From Alphaproteobacteria bacterium UBA2964 (GTDB lineage: Bacteria > Pseudomonadota > Alphaproteobacteria > MPNO01 > UBA2964): a stretch of 37,819 nucleotides of DNA. Shown piece after piece: positions 1 through 8,234 of this stretch. Numbering within the stretch: position 1 is the stretch's first letter; each line of letters begins with the position of its first letter. The notes below the pieces were generated by a model. That model saw only the letters and a program-made list of their open reading frames with translations. It ran no database searches and was not told where the DNA came from. A program made the translations under genes and the position numbers. The DNA is taken from NCBI GenBank assembly GCA_002348425.1, contig DEBE01000022.1, forward strand, positions 1 to 37,819, in the 5' to 3' direction.

Positions 1-749
1 CTCCCTCCTACGGCGCCGAGAATACGGGACAAATCCGTCCCCCAGAAACAACGCTCTGGTCCAAAAGATTCTATTAACTTCTGAACATAAGGTTCTAAAT
101 TTTTATATGGATAAGATTCTGAGGTTTTTGCCGGGAGACTAGACAGTTTAACAGAAACATTTTCAAATTTTGATAGAGATGCCGTAGCGTCAACATATGG
201 TCTGCAATTTTCGTCCTTGGTTCCACCAGGAACCCCCATATGATCAAGTATAAGGTTTAAATCAGGAAATTTTTCAGCTATCTCGGCAACCTTAGGAAAA
301 AATTTAGCCGCGTGAATCATTGTCGGAACTCCTAACTCCTGAGCCACAGGCCAATACCAATCAGCTGTACCATCAAAAAGCCAAGTCGCCTCCTCTTTTC
401 TGAAAAAAGTCAGCCTCACACCCTTTACAGCGGGATCATCAATTAAATTTCGAAGCAAAAACTCGCCATTTTTAGGGTCTAAGAGAGGCACTCTACAAAT
501 TAATCCAAAACGATCAGGGTATTTGGTAGCCGCTTCTAACCCGAGGTCATTGCGATCCATATCCCAGGTGGGAGGAACAATTAGTGCGCGATCAACCCTC
601 GCCTCATCCATCAGCTCCTTAAGTTCCTCATACCCTATAGGTTTAGGACGGTGCCCCATGTCATACACCAATTCCTGCCCTCCTGGCGTCCAGGGCCTAT
701 CCCGGGTCTCTTCCGCCCAAATATGTACCTGTGAGTCGCAAATAAACAT
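1..749 (-). CDS. Amidohydrolase-2 family metal-dependent hydrolase (C-terminus cut by window edge)
   Basis: This reading frame runs from an ATG at 749 off the left edge of the window, leaving about 249 residues. The N-terminus reads MFICDSQVHIW, the family's first metal-binding strand. It is followed by a TIM-barrel-like pattern with MIHAAK (His) near residue 150, ILDHMG near 171 and WGTDL near 240, where the last Asp is the expected metal/catalytic acid. The family (PF04909) includes ACMSD-type decarboxylases, lactonases and other hydrolases acting on small cyclic or aromatic acids. The substrate cannot be told from sequence. It is transcribed divergently from the rhodanese-UbiD pair, which also includes a decarboxylase-family protein, so a shared catabolic role is possible but is inference. 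Confidence 0.85.
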   Translation of the reverse strand, partial: MFICDSQVHIWAEETRDRPWTPGGQELVYDMGHRPKPIGYEELKELMDEARVDRALIVPPTWDMDRNDLGLEAATKYPDRFGLICRVPLLDPKNGEFLLRNLIDDPAVKGVRLTFFRKEEATWLFDGTADWYWPVAQELGVPTMIHAAKFFPKVAEIAEKFPDLNLILDHMGVPGGTKDENCRPYVDATASLSKFENVSVKLSSLPAKTSESYPYKNLEPYVQKLIESFGPERCFWGTDLSRILGAVGG

Positions 750-930
750 TTAGAAATCCAAATCCAGTTAATTTTAGTTTAGTTTAAATGAAAGAAAAAC
801 GGTGTACAAATTAGCTCCAACCTATTTTTCTGAATCCAATTAATTTTAAGCCTCCATTAAATAAGTGACAAACTATACCAACACACTAATAATTATGATT
901 ATTTAAACCCTGCAACAAATCTTCGCTTGG

Positions 931-960
931 TAGACAACATTTGCTATTGTAAATTATAAC
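931..960 (+). promoter_or_regulatory. Candidate promoter for the rhodanese-UbiD pair
   Basis: TAGACA at 931-936 and TATAAC at 955-960 are separated by 18 bases. Each differs from the sigma-70 consensus at one position. The predicted start, about 967, lies 20 bases before the TTG start at 987. It sits in the AT-rich 237-base divergent gap 750-986, in which I see no gene. Confidence 0.35.
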
Positions 961-986
961 TAAAATTTAGCTTTTCGAGACTTTCA

Positions 987-1391
987 TTGCCACAATCAAT
1001 CAAATTATCTAGCAAACAAATGGTCAAATACGCTGAGGCTGATTTGAGAGTTCTTTCAATTGAGGAAGGTCTCTCTCTTCATGGTAAAGACAATGTGACC
1101 TTTGTTGATTTACGGGATATCAGAGAGATGACGAAAACTGGCCGAATTAAGGGTGCTCGTCACGTTCCTAGAGGCATGCTCGAATTCTGGATTGATCCAG
1201 AAAGCAGCTATCATAAAAACTTCTTTTCAGAGGATAAAACCTTCATTTTTTATTGTGCGAGTGGCCTTCGATCCGCTTTGGCTGCTAAGGTTGCACAAGA
1301 CATGGGGCTCTCTCCAGTCGCTCACTTAGCTGGTGGAATAACCGCTTGGATCAATGCAAAAGGGCCGATCGACCCGCCCAAGCCAAATTGA
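987..1391 (+). CDS. Rhodanese-like sulfurtransferase domain protein
   Basis: A single-domain rhodanese of 134 residues. The active-site loop CASGLRS has the persulfide-forming cysteine at residue 90. Other family marks are FVDLRD near 40 and the GARHVPRGMLEFW segment, typical of a proteobacterial single-domain group. There is no signal peptide, so it is cytoplasmic. The TTG start at 987 is preferred because the segment before the ATG at 1020 (SSKQMVKYAEADLRVLS) resembles the N-terminal helix of homologues, but the ATG remains possible. The stop is 4 bases from the start of the UbiD gene, indicating co-transcription. It may carry sulfur or act in detoxification; the substrate is unknown. Confidence 0.85.
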   Translation: MPQSIKLSSKQMVKYAEADLRVLSIEEGLSLHGKDNVTFVDLRDIREMTKTGRIKGARHVPRGMLEFWIDPESSYHKNFFSEDKTFIFYCASGLRSALAAKVAQDMGLSPVAHLAGGITAWINAKGPIDPPKPN

Positions 1392-1395
1392 AACG

Positions 1396-2802
1396 ATGAC
1401 CAACCAACTCAACTCATACCCACTCGATCTACACGGTTTTATTGATTACTTGGAGGCAGAGCACCCCGAAGAGGTTATACGCATTACAAAGCAGGTTGAC
1501 CCCAAATTCGGCGTATCAGGTATTTTACATCGTCTGGAGAAGGATGGACAATTTCCACTGGTTATTTTTGAAAACGTCAAGGGATCAAAATTTCCTCTCA
1601 TTGCCAACATGCACGCCAAGTTTGAACGCTTGCGCTATGGTATTGGGTTAGATAAAGGGTCTATATCCGACTTTTTGAATGAATGTGCAAAAAGAGAAGC
1701 AAGACCGATCCAACCAATAAAAATCAAAGACGCTGCCCCTGTACAAGAGGTCATTACCTCAGGGGAAGACGTAAACGTGCGTGAATTTCCAATATGCACA
1801 TACCATGAAAAGGATTCCGGCCCGTTTATCACTGCCGGGATGGCCCTTATGCGCGACCCGGATACTTATATAAATAATATCGGTATTTATCGTCATGAGG
1901 TCCACGAAAATAATTTGTTGGGAGTACAATTTTCCGAAACTGCCGACGCAAATGTGATATGGAAAAAATATGAAACACGCGGGCAACCCTGTCCTGTAGC
2001 CATAATTATCGGTCACCACCCGGGATTCTTTATTGGCTCACTTGCTTTTTCCTCTATGGATACTGATGAGCTTGAAGTGGCTGGCGCTATTCTCCAAGAA
2101 GCAGTTCCTACAATAAGATGTAAAACGATACCGCTAGACGTCCCCGCTAACGCCGAAATTATTCTTGAATGTGAAACAATCCCAGGCGAGCGAAGAAAGG
2201 AGGCTCCCTTTGGGGAATACCCAGGAACCTACGGTCCTCAACGCAACAACCCCGTACTAGAAATCAAGGCAATCACTCGACGAAAAAATGCGTTTTACCA
2301 AAATGCTTTTGTAGGCCATGCTGATAATCTGCTTTTATCAGGCATCATTCGTACTACTTTTATTGAAAGAACAGTTAAGATTGCGTGTCCTAATGTTCGT
2401 GAGATCGCAATACCGCGTTCGGGACGATTCCGGTTCTTTTGTTTTATTTCAATTAAGAAAATGATGGAAGGTGAAGCCAAGCAGGTCGCTATGGCAGCCT
2501 TTGTTGCAGACCCCTTCTTAAAATTTGTCATCGTAGTAGACGAAGACGTCGACGTTTATAATGATACAGAGGTCCTGCACGCTATCTCGGTAAGAGTGCG
2601 CGCCGACCATGATATTTTTATGGTTCCATATGCTAAGGGATCACCACTCGACCCCGCATCATATGATCCAGCCGGGGGATCACATCTCGTCACCAAGACA
2701 GGCATAGACGCCACTCGAAAAGATAATTATCCAGATGAAATTTATGTTCCGGGCAACGAAGAAATTGATTTAACAGAATTTATTCCGGGCTATACAAAAT
2801 AA
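1396..2802 (+). CDS. UbiD family (de)carboxylase
   Basis: A 468-residue protein of the UbiD family, enzymes that use prenylated FMN and a divalent metal to add or remove carboxylates on aromatic or unsaturated acids. Visible marks: YINNIGIYR at about 158-166 (metal Asn and cofactor-side Arg), GHHPGF at 206-211 (metal His) and EAPFGEYPG at 269-277 (metal Glu). The loop at 306-316 reads VGHADNLLLSG and lacks the Asp-Glu pair of E. coli UbiD and fungal Fdc1, so it belongs to a different subfamily and is probably not the ubiquinone enzyme. ATG 1396 is chosen because an in-frame TTG at 1354 would overlap the rhodanese by 38 bases. Substrate unknown. Confidence 0.88.
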   Translation: MTNQLNSYPLDLHGFIDYLEAEHPEEVIRITKQVDPKFGVSGILHRLEKDGQFPLVIFENVKGSKFPLIANMHAKFERLRYGIGLDKGSISDFLNECAKREARPIQPIKIKDAAPVQEVITSGEDVNVREFPICTYHEKDSGPFITAGMALMRDPDTYINNIGIYRHEVHENNLLGVQFSETADANVIWKKYETRGQPCPVAIIIGHHPGFFIGSLAFSSMDTDELEVAGAILQEAVPTIRCKTIPLDVPANAEIILECETIPGERRKEAPFGEYPGTYGPQRNNPVLEIKAITRRKNAFYQNAFVGHADNLLLSGIIRTTFIERTVKIACPNVREIAIPRSGRFRFFCFISIKKMMEGEAKQVAMAAFVADPFLKFVIVVDEDVDVYNDTEVLHAISVRVRADHDIFMVPYAKGSPLDPASYDPAGGSHLVTKTGIDATRKDNYPDEIYVPGNEEIDLTEFIPGYTK

Positions 2803-2824
2803 ATTTTCATCAGAATTAGATTTC

Positions 2825-3568
2825 ATGTCGTCCTTAAATAAACTTTTTCCTTTTTATCTGATCACTTTACAAAGTAAAAACGTATCACGCCTAATTGTTA
2901 TAGTTTTATTCGGCACAACATTATTGTCATTGGGCGCCTTTGCATTTGCTATGGACGTCGATTCTTTAACCGGTCCAGCCTACGTAATCGATGGCGACAC
3001 CATTAAGTTAAAGAACAAACGTATTCGGTTGCACGGTATCGATGCCCCAGAAAGAAAACAGTGGTGTTTGAAAAATAGTAAAAAATATCGTTGCGGAGAA
3101 AAGGCTACCGGAGCGTTAAAAGAAAAAATTGGAGTTGCGGAAATAAACTGCAAGGAGATGAATACTGACCGGTATAAGCGTATTATAGCAATATGTAGAA
3201 TAGGAACTTTAAACCTCAATAAATGGATGGTCCGCAAGGGATGGGCTTTGGCATACCTTAAATACTCAAGAGACTATGAGTACGATGAAAAAGTCGCAAG
3301 GAATACAAAGGCTGGTCTATGGGGTGGAAATTTTGTTAAACCTTGGCATTGGCGCCGAGGTATTAGATTAAACAATAAAAAGAGAGAAACCCGCGATGAA
3401 AGTTTATGCAAAATTAAAGGAAATATCGGTAGGGGTAAAAAATTAATTTATCATCTCCCTAACGGAAAATATTACGCACTCACAAAAATTGATGAAATGA
3501 AGGGTGAAAGATGGTTTTGTTCCGAGAAAGAAGCAACCGAGGCTGGCTGGAGAAAATCTCAACGTTAG
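2825..3568 (+). CDS. Secreted or membrane-anchored thermonuclease (SNase fold) with C-terminal sunset-like domain
   Basis: A 247-residue staphylococcal-nuclease-like protein. A hydrophobic stretch at about 22-42 is an uncleaved anchor or late signal peptide, placing the enzyme in the periplasm or outside. The nuclease core shows DGDT at 56-59, RLHGIDAPE at 68-76 and DRYKR at 115-119, matching the Ca-binding Asp and the Arg/Glu/Arg catalytic set. The tail, about 193-243, has CKIKGN...YHLPNGKYY...GERWFCSEKEATEAGWR. This is a small cysteine-containing module often found behind bacterial thermonucleases (called sunset domain). Its probable role is nucleic acid degradation for nutrient use. The end overlaps the lipocalin start by 58 bases. 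Confidence 0.88.
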   Translation: MSSLNKLFPFYLITLQSKNVSRLIVIVLFGTTLLSLGAFAFAMDVDSLTGPAYVIDGDTIKLKNKRIRLHGIDAPERKQWCLKNSKKYRCGEKATGALKEKIGVAEINCKEMNTDRYKRIIAICRIGTLNLNKWMVRKGWALAYLKYSRDYEYDEKVARNTKAGLWGGNFVKPWHWRRGIRLNNKKRETRDESLCKIKGNIGRGKKLIYHLPNGKYYALTKIDEMKGERWFCSEKEATEAGWRKSQR

Positions 3569-4110
3569 GACGAACCACTCTTACTTGTTTAATCTTGTTA
3601 ATTCCTCTCATTTCTGGTTGTACGTCTGCACCTAATACTGTTACTGCGGTTAAAGAATTCGATATCAAACGTTACAAAGGAATTTGGTATGAAATAATGC
3701 GTCTGGACCACAGTTTTGAAAGGGGTCTCTCTAACGTGACAGCTAGTTATGGCCTTCGTAAAGACGGCACAATTAGCGTTCTTAATCGAGGGTTTAACCG
3801 AAAGGAATGTAGTTGGGAAGAAGCTAAAGGTTCGGCACGTTTTCAGGGTGACAAGAGGGTGGCTAGCCTCTCCGTTACCTTCTTTTGGCCTTTTTCGGGT
3901 GGCTACCATGTCTTTGAACTCGACAAACAATATAATTATGCACTTGTCGCAGGACCTTCGCTGGATTACCTCTGGTTACTAGGAAGAAAACCATCATTAA
4001 ATAAAGAGGTAAAAGATAAACTAATTTCCAAAGCTCGAATAAGTGGCTTCCCCGTTGATAATCTTATCCTCGTTGACCACAGTGATATACTCTGTAAGGG
4101 CAATCGGTAA
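3511..4110 (+). CDS. Lipocalin family lipoprotein (Blc-like)
   Basis: A 199-residue lipoprotein. The signal segment (about 21-36) ends in the lipobox ISGC with the lipidated cysteine at 37. The lipocalin signature RYKGIWYEI follows near residue 55, then NVTASYGL and LNRGFN, and a late LLGRKPSL strand; this resembles E. coli outer-membrane lipocalin Blc. It probably binds lysophospholipids or other hydrophobic ligands at the envelope. ATG 3511 has a good ribosome site, AGGG at 3501-3504 with spacing 6, even though this places 58 bases inside the thermonuclease gene. Translational coupling to the thermonuclease is likely. Confidence 0.87.
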   Translation: MVLFRERSNRGWLEKISTLGRTTLTCLILLIPLISGCTSAPNTVTAVKEFDIKRYKGIWYEIMRLDHSFERGLSNVTASYGLRKDGTISVLNRGFNRKECSWEEAKGSARFQGDKRVASLSVTFFWPFSGGYHVFELDKQYNYALVAGPSLDYLWLLGRKPSLNKEVKDKLISKARISGFPVDNLILVDHSDILCKGNR

Positions 4111-4127
4111 AAAATTTAAAACTTTTT

Positions 4128-4136
4128 TGCTATAAT
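4128..4136 (+). promoter_or_regulatory. Extended -10 promoter element
   Basis: TGCTATAAT forms a perfect extended -10 box (TGnTATAAT), 95 bases ahead of the DUF2914-like gene. No good -35 box is seen, which is usual for extended -10 promoters. Confidence 0.45.
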
Positions 4137-4231
4137 ACAGAGAATTCAGAGTCCAAAATTATTACAGTCTGTATTTAAATACCTAGTTTCCGTTCAAAAT
4201 AATTAACAATTTACAAATATGGTTTAGCTTA

Positions 4232-4657
4232 GTGGAAAAAATTAATCTGCATGATTTAAAACAAATATTTATGGCCATTACTGCAGCCGGCCTTATCATA
4301 GTTTTTAGCCACTGTTCCGGCACTATGGCGCAAACATTAAAGAACGACTGCGTTGTTACAAACTGGCAGATTGCCGGAAATGTTAGTGAACGGGTTCCAG
4401 AAGACACGCGGATAGAATTTAGAGAAACCGATAAGCGTGTTTACGCTTTTATCTCCTTAAACTGCACTCAACCGGCAAATAAAATAGGGTTTAAATTTAT
4501 ACGAAACGGCCAACCCTATGCTTTTATTCAATTACCCAACCAGAAATCGTCCAATTGGCGGACATGGGCAACGGTCAAAGCTGTTAAAGGTAGTTGGTTA
4601 GTTAGAGTTTATGCAGATAAGCGCTTGTTACTCTCTGACAAATTTCTAGTGCGTTGA
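4232..4657 (+). CDS. Exported DUF2914-like protein
   Basis: A 141-residue protein with a hydrophobic N-terminal segment (about 12-29) ending near MAQ, so it is probably exported. The mature part fits the DUF2914 pattern: a strand-rich segment with VYAFISLNC, a short I-x-F-x-F-IRNGQPYAFIQL hairpin, the SNWRTWATVK motif and a closing GSWLVRVYADKRLLLSDKFLV segment. DUF2914 has no established biochemical function; it probably forms a small beta domain. The GTG at 4232 is the longest start. An ATG at 4271 would still leave a short signal peptide and is a real alternative. No clear Shine-Dalgarno precedes either. Confidence 0.65.
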   Translation: MEKINLHDLKQIFMAITAAGLIIVFSHCSGTMAQTLKNDCVVTNWQIAGNVSERVPEDTRIEFRETDKRVYAFISLNCTQPANKIGFKFIRNGQPYAFIQLPNQKSSNWRTWATVKAVKGSWLVRVYADKRLLLSDKFLVR

Positions 4658-4710
4658 AGACGAGTTCATCTTCTAAAGCTAAAAAACAATTTTAACAGTT
4701 CGGAAAAAAT

Positions 4711-4800
<90 letters not shown>

Positions 4801-4838
4801 GCCGTGGAGTGGTGATGTTTCACGCTGTATGCCACGCC

Positions 4839-4867
4839 TATCTAGGACAGGCTTACTCCCGTGTCAA
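4839..4867 (-). promoter_or_regulatory. Promoter of tRNA-Ser
   Basis: On the minus strand TTGACA (4867-4862) is followed after exactly 17 bases by TAGATA (4844-4839). The predicted start is about 4832, giving a 32-base leader before the tRNA. The perfect -35 box and ideal spacing make this one of the strongest promoters in the window. Confidence 0.65.
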
Positions 4868-4987
4868 CGTTAAGGATTTCAGGGTTGCTAGGCTATATTT
4901 CAGAAAAATTCATCGGTGTTCAAGTTTGCTCCGACCGTTAGCCAATATTGGAAAAATATAGTAAGGGAATTTTGTTATAACTATCGC

Positions 4988-5614
4988 TTAGCCGGGCAGC
5001 TGGGTTGCCAAACCGCGCCGTACTCCTGGCCTTTCATCCACCTTATCATACCAACGTTTAACATTTGGAAACTCTTCTAGGCTAATACCCTGCCATTCAT
5101 GCCGCATTGCCCATGGGAATATGGCTATATCTGCTATTGAAAATTCATTCGCAGCTATCCACTCTTGATCTTTCAGCCTATCGTCCAAAACACCCCAAAG
5201 ACGTCGTGTTTCTGTAGTAAAACGATTAATGGCATAAGGTACTTTTTCCGGAGCCGCCCGTCTAAAATGATGTGCCTGCCCAAGATTAGGTCCAAAGCCC
5301 CCCATCTGAAACATAAGCCACTGAACTACTTCATAACGCATCGATGTATCAGCAGGCATAAGTTTTCCGTGCTTTTCGGCCATATACATCAAAATAGCTC
5401 CAGATTCGAACAACACATAAGGCTTACCACCAGGTCCATCCTGATCGACTACAGCTGGAATTTTTTGATTTGGATTGAGGGCTGTAAATTCATTTGTAAA
5501 TTGTTGACCCTTACCAATTGCTATCGGATGAATTTTATAATCAACTTCTAACTCTTCAACAGCGATATTTATTTTGCGGCCATTTGAAGTTGGCCAATTA
5601 TAAATGTCATACAT
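4988..5614 (-). CDS. Glutathione S-transferase, Nu class (YfcG-like), copy 1
   Basis: A 208-residue two-domain GST. The thioredoxin-like half contains TSNGRK with T9 and N11, the residues that replace the usual Tyr/Ser/Cys in E. coli YfcG, plus LNPNQKIPAVVDQDG (cis-Pro loop) and ESGAIL, which holds the glutathione gamma-glutamyl group. The helical half has GGFGPNLGQAHHF, very close to YfcG, and the N-capping FSIADIA. YfcG works mainly as a glutathione-dependent disulfide reductase. Of the three GSTs here this is the closest to YfcG. It lies 34 bases downstream of copy 2 and is probably co-transcribed with it. Confidence 0.92.
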   Translation of the reverse strand: MYDIYNWPTSNGRKINIAVEELEVDYKIHPIAIGKGQQFTNEFTALNPNQKIPAVVDQDGPGGKPYVLFESGAILMYMAEKHGKLMPADTSMRYEVVQWLMFQMGGFGPNLGQAHHFRRAAPEKVPYAINRFTTETRRLWGVLDDRLKDQEWIAANEFSIADIAIFPWAMRHEWQGISLEEFPNVKRWYDKVDERPGVRRGLATQLPG

Positions 5615-5648
5615 AATAAATCCTTATATATTCTAATGGCATAATTTG

Positions 5649-6281
5649 TTAGCCTGGATGTTTAAGCCCTCTATTAATTGCGGCGCGCCTAATCAGACGA
5701 TTATACCAATTTTTTACACCAACAAAATCATCTAGAGAAAATCCAAAATACTCATGACGATGAATCCAGGGCAACGCAGCCATATCAGCTATCGTATATG
5801 TCTTAGCCAAGTATTCATATTCACGAAGTCGGAAATCCAAAACTCCTACAAGACGAAGCATTTCTTCATGATACAGGCTAAAACCGATTTTAGAGACATC
5901 ATTGGTAGTTTTTTCAGGAAATTTCTCAGACCAATTATATACTTGCACAAAGGCAGGGGCGAGACCGGTGGTAATTAAAGACAACCATTGACTACATTCT
6001 AGTTTAGTAATTGGGTCATTACCGATAAAACGTCCTACCTTAGCCGATAGATATTGCAAAATAGCACCAGTCTCAAAAACTCTAACCGGTTTTCCAAAAG
6101 GCCCTTCCTGATCCACGATCGCAGGGATTTTTTCATTGGGATTAATACTTCGATATGCTGGATCGTGTTGTGCGCCGACCTTTAAGTCAATGATATGGGT
6201 TTGATACTCGAAGCCACATTCTTCTAGTAAAATTGCAACCTTTCTACCGTTGGGTGTACTCGCTGTATAAAAATCTATCAT
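5649..6281 (-). CDS. Glutathione S-transferase, Nu class-like, copy 2
   Basis: A 210-residue GST paralogous to copy 1. TPNGRK at 9-14 keeps T9 and N11, and INPNEKIPAIVDQEG and FETGAIL provide the glutathione site. The start of the second domain reads TTGLAPAFVQVYNWSEKFPEK rather than the YfcG-like GLGPMLGQ helix, so its substrate pocket has diverged. The helical domain closes with YTIADMAALPWI. First gene of the pair copy 2-copy 1 on the minus strand, divergent from the M24 gene across a 140-base gap. Cytoplasmic; the physiological substrate is unknown. Confidence 0.9.
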   Translation of the reverse strand: MIDFYTASTPNGRKVAILLEECGFEYQTHIIDLKVGAQHDPAYRSINPNEKIPAIVDQEGPFGKPVRVFETGAILQYLSAKVGRFIGNDPITKLECSQWLSLITTGLAPAFVQVYNWSEKFPEKTTNDVSKIGFSLYHEEMLRLVGVLDFRLREYEYLAKTYTIADMAALPWIHRHEYFGFSLDDFVGVKNWYNRLIRRAAINRGLKHPG

Positions 6282-6421
6282 TTCGTTATACTGAATTTTT
6301 TCTAAGTAAGGATATGCCGAGTTTGTCTCATTACTGCTCAGCTAACAACCTGACACTTTTCCTGAACTTATCCTATCGCTATTGTATAAGATAAATTTAG
6401 GCACCAAATATGGAGAAAGCC

Positions 6422-7573
6422 ATGCGTGACGCATCCCAGTTTCCTCGATTCTCCAATAACGAAATGGATAGCCGACACCAACGGGTATCAGCCTTGATCG
6501 AAGAAAATAATCTCGACGCAATTATATTTTTTGGGTTTGGGGCTTTTGCTACTGATATCTACTGGCTTACAGACTGGCCGGGTGGTCGAGAGAGCTATGT
6601 GATTTTCCAAAGAGAGTCGGATCCTGTTGTTATCACACAACTCTTCAACCATGTTCCAATGGCCCGCGTTTTATCTGTGATAAAGGACGTACGCTGGGCC
6701 GGAGCCAACACCGCAAATACTGTCTCGCATTTTATCAAAGACTGTAGACTAAAAGAACAACGTATAGGGCTCGTTGGCCAAATTCCCTACCGCCACTACC
6801 TTTTATATGCTGAAAATCATCCGGAAATTACTTTTACAGATGTCAGCAGTCCATTCCGAATGATGAGGACCCTGAAGCAACCCGAAGAGATAGATCGTCT
6901 AAAAAAAGCGTCCCAATTGACTGATAAATCAATTAAGGCAATCGCCGCGGGACTTAGAGAGGGTATGAGAGAAGATGAAATTCCATTGCTAATCGAAAGT
7001 GCGTATTTGGAGGAAGGCGGATATGCCGGTATTCACTTCATGTCCTCCATGCCAATGAATGATCCAGATTTCCCAGTCCCCGCGCAATTTCATTCCGAAC
7101 GCAAATTACAAAGAGGAGATTGCCTGATTACTGAAATCTCCGGAGCGTGGTGGGGATATAGTGGCCAAATACATCGTACCTTTTCTCTAGGTGACCCAAC
7201 AAAGGAATGGTTAAAATTACACGATGTAGCAGTTGAAGGCTTTCAAGCCATAGAAAATACAATAAAGGATGGCGCAACAACAGCCGACGTCGAAGAAGCT
7301 GCCGATATCATCCACGAACGAGGTTATACGATACTCGACGACCTGCTACATGGTATCAGTCAAACCCCGCCAATTATCCAAACTAAAGCCACTAAACGTC
7401 ACGAAAATCCCGATATTACGTTTAAAGAAAATATGGCTATAACCATTCAACCCAACGTCATGACGATTGATGAGAAAATGGGTCTGCAATTTGGTGAAAC
7501 AGTTATAGTCACTAAGAATGGCTGTGAGCGTCTTAATGCCTATCCCCGCGAATGGATTATCTGCTGCGGTTAA
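6422..7573 (+). CDS. M24 family (Xaa-Pro peptidase/creatinase-like) protein with degenerate metal site
   Basis: A 383-residue protein with the two-part architecture of prolidase/creatinase: an N-terminal creatinase-like domain (about 15-145) and a pita-bread domain (about 150-375). The five canonical metal ligands D, D, H, E, E read here E238 (ITEISG), Q249 (GYSGQIHRT), H310 (LLHGIS), Q343 (ITIQPNV) and E359 (FGETV). At least two are non-ligand Gln, so classical two-metal peptidase activity is doubtful; creatinase is a known metal-free member. ATG 6422 is chosen over ATG 6410 because GGAG at 6412-6415 lies 6 bases ahead. It sits among three GST genes and converges with copy 3. Confidence 0.88.
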   Translation: MRDASQFPRFSNNEMDSRHQRVSALIEENNLDAIIFFGFGAFATDIYWLTDWPGGRESYVIFQRESDPVVITQLFNHVPMARVLSVIKDVRWAGANTANTVSHFIKDCRLKEQRIGLVGQIPYRHYLLYAENHPEITFTDVSSPFRMMRTLKQPEEIDRLKKASQLTDKSIKAIAAGLREGMREDEIPLLIESAYLEEGGYAGIHFMSSMPMNDPDFPVPAQFHSERKLQRGDCLITEISGAWWGYSGQIHRTFSLGDPTKEWLKLHDVAVEGFQAIENTIKDGATTADVEEAADIIHERGYTILDDLLHGISQTPPIIQTKATKRHENPDITFKENMAITIQPNVMTIDEKMGLQFGETVIVTKNGCERLNAYPREWIICCG

Positions 7574-7598
7574 CAGGATTTAAACCTGAAATACAGAC

Positions 7599-8234
7599 CT
7601 AGAAATCATCGTCACGCGGTGGAATTTGAAGCCCACGTTTAACCGCCGGGCGTTCACCCAACCTGCCAAGCCAATTTCGGACGTTCGGATATTGCGCTAT
7701 AACGATTTCCTGCATTTCGTGTCGGTACACCCACGGGTAGGCAGCAAAATCAGCTATCGAAATTTCTTCCGCTAGATAATTTCGGTTTTCTAAACCCCGA
7801 TTTAGGACACCGTATACCCTGTTATTTTCCTCCTGCCACATCTCCAAATGAGCATGTTCTTTGCCCTCATCACGATTGCGCACCTGCCAATGCACGCAAA
7901 GGCCGGTATGAGTTACATGTCCGGAAGAAAAAAATAACCAGTTAAGTACTTCCGCTCGTTTTGGGCCACCTTGAGGTAGAAACTTCCCGCATTTCTCAGC
8001 GAGATATTGCAAAATTGCTCCCGATTCAAATACAGCCATACTTTTTCCTCCCGGGCCATCGTCATCCACAATGCATGGCACCCGGCCGTTAGGGTTAAGA
8101 GCTAAATACCAATCTTCTTTTTGCTCTTTTTTTTCAAGTGCCATGGGATGAACCTTATATTCAAGGCCACTTTCCTCAAGCATAATGGATGCCTTACGCC
8201 CGTTAGAAGTTGCTTTGCTGTAGAGTGTAATCAT
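7599..8234 (-). CDS. Glutathione S-transferase, Nu class-like, copy 3
   Basis: A 211-residue GST. TSNGRK at 9-14 keeps T9 and N11; LNPNGRVPCIVDDDG and FESGAILQYLAEKCGKF give the glutathione site, and ISIADFAAYPWV lies in the helical domain. The segment after the linker (SSGHVTHTGLCVHWQVRN) differs strongly from copies 1 and 2, suggesting another substrate. Its ATG overlaps the stop of the EamA transporter gene by 4 bases (ATGA, 8234-8231), so the two are translationally coupled. An exporter coupled to a GST fits conjugate formation followed by efflux, but that is inference. Confidence 0.91.
   Translation of the reverse strand: MITLYSKATSNGRKASIMLEESGLEYKVHPMALEKKEQKEDWYLALNPNGRVPCIVDDDGPGGKSMAVFESGAILQYLAEKCGKFLPQGGPKRAEVLNWLFFSSGHVTHTGLCVHWQVRNRDEGKEHAHLEMWQEENNRVYGVLNRGLENRNYLAEEISIADFAAYPWVYRHEMQEIVIAQYPNVRNWLGRLGERPAVKRGLQIPPRDDDF

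Noticed and set aside
4988..8234. Lignin beta-etherase (LigE/LigF) pathway
   Set aside because: The GSTs match the YfcG type by T9/N11 and domain motifs; no lignin-degradation partner genes are present.
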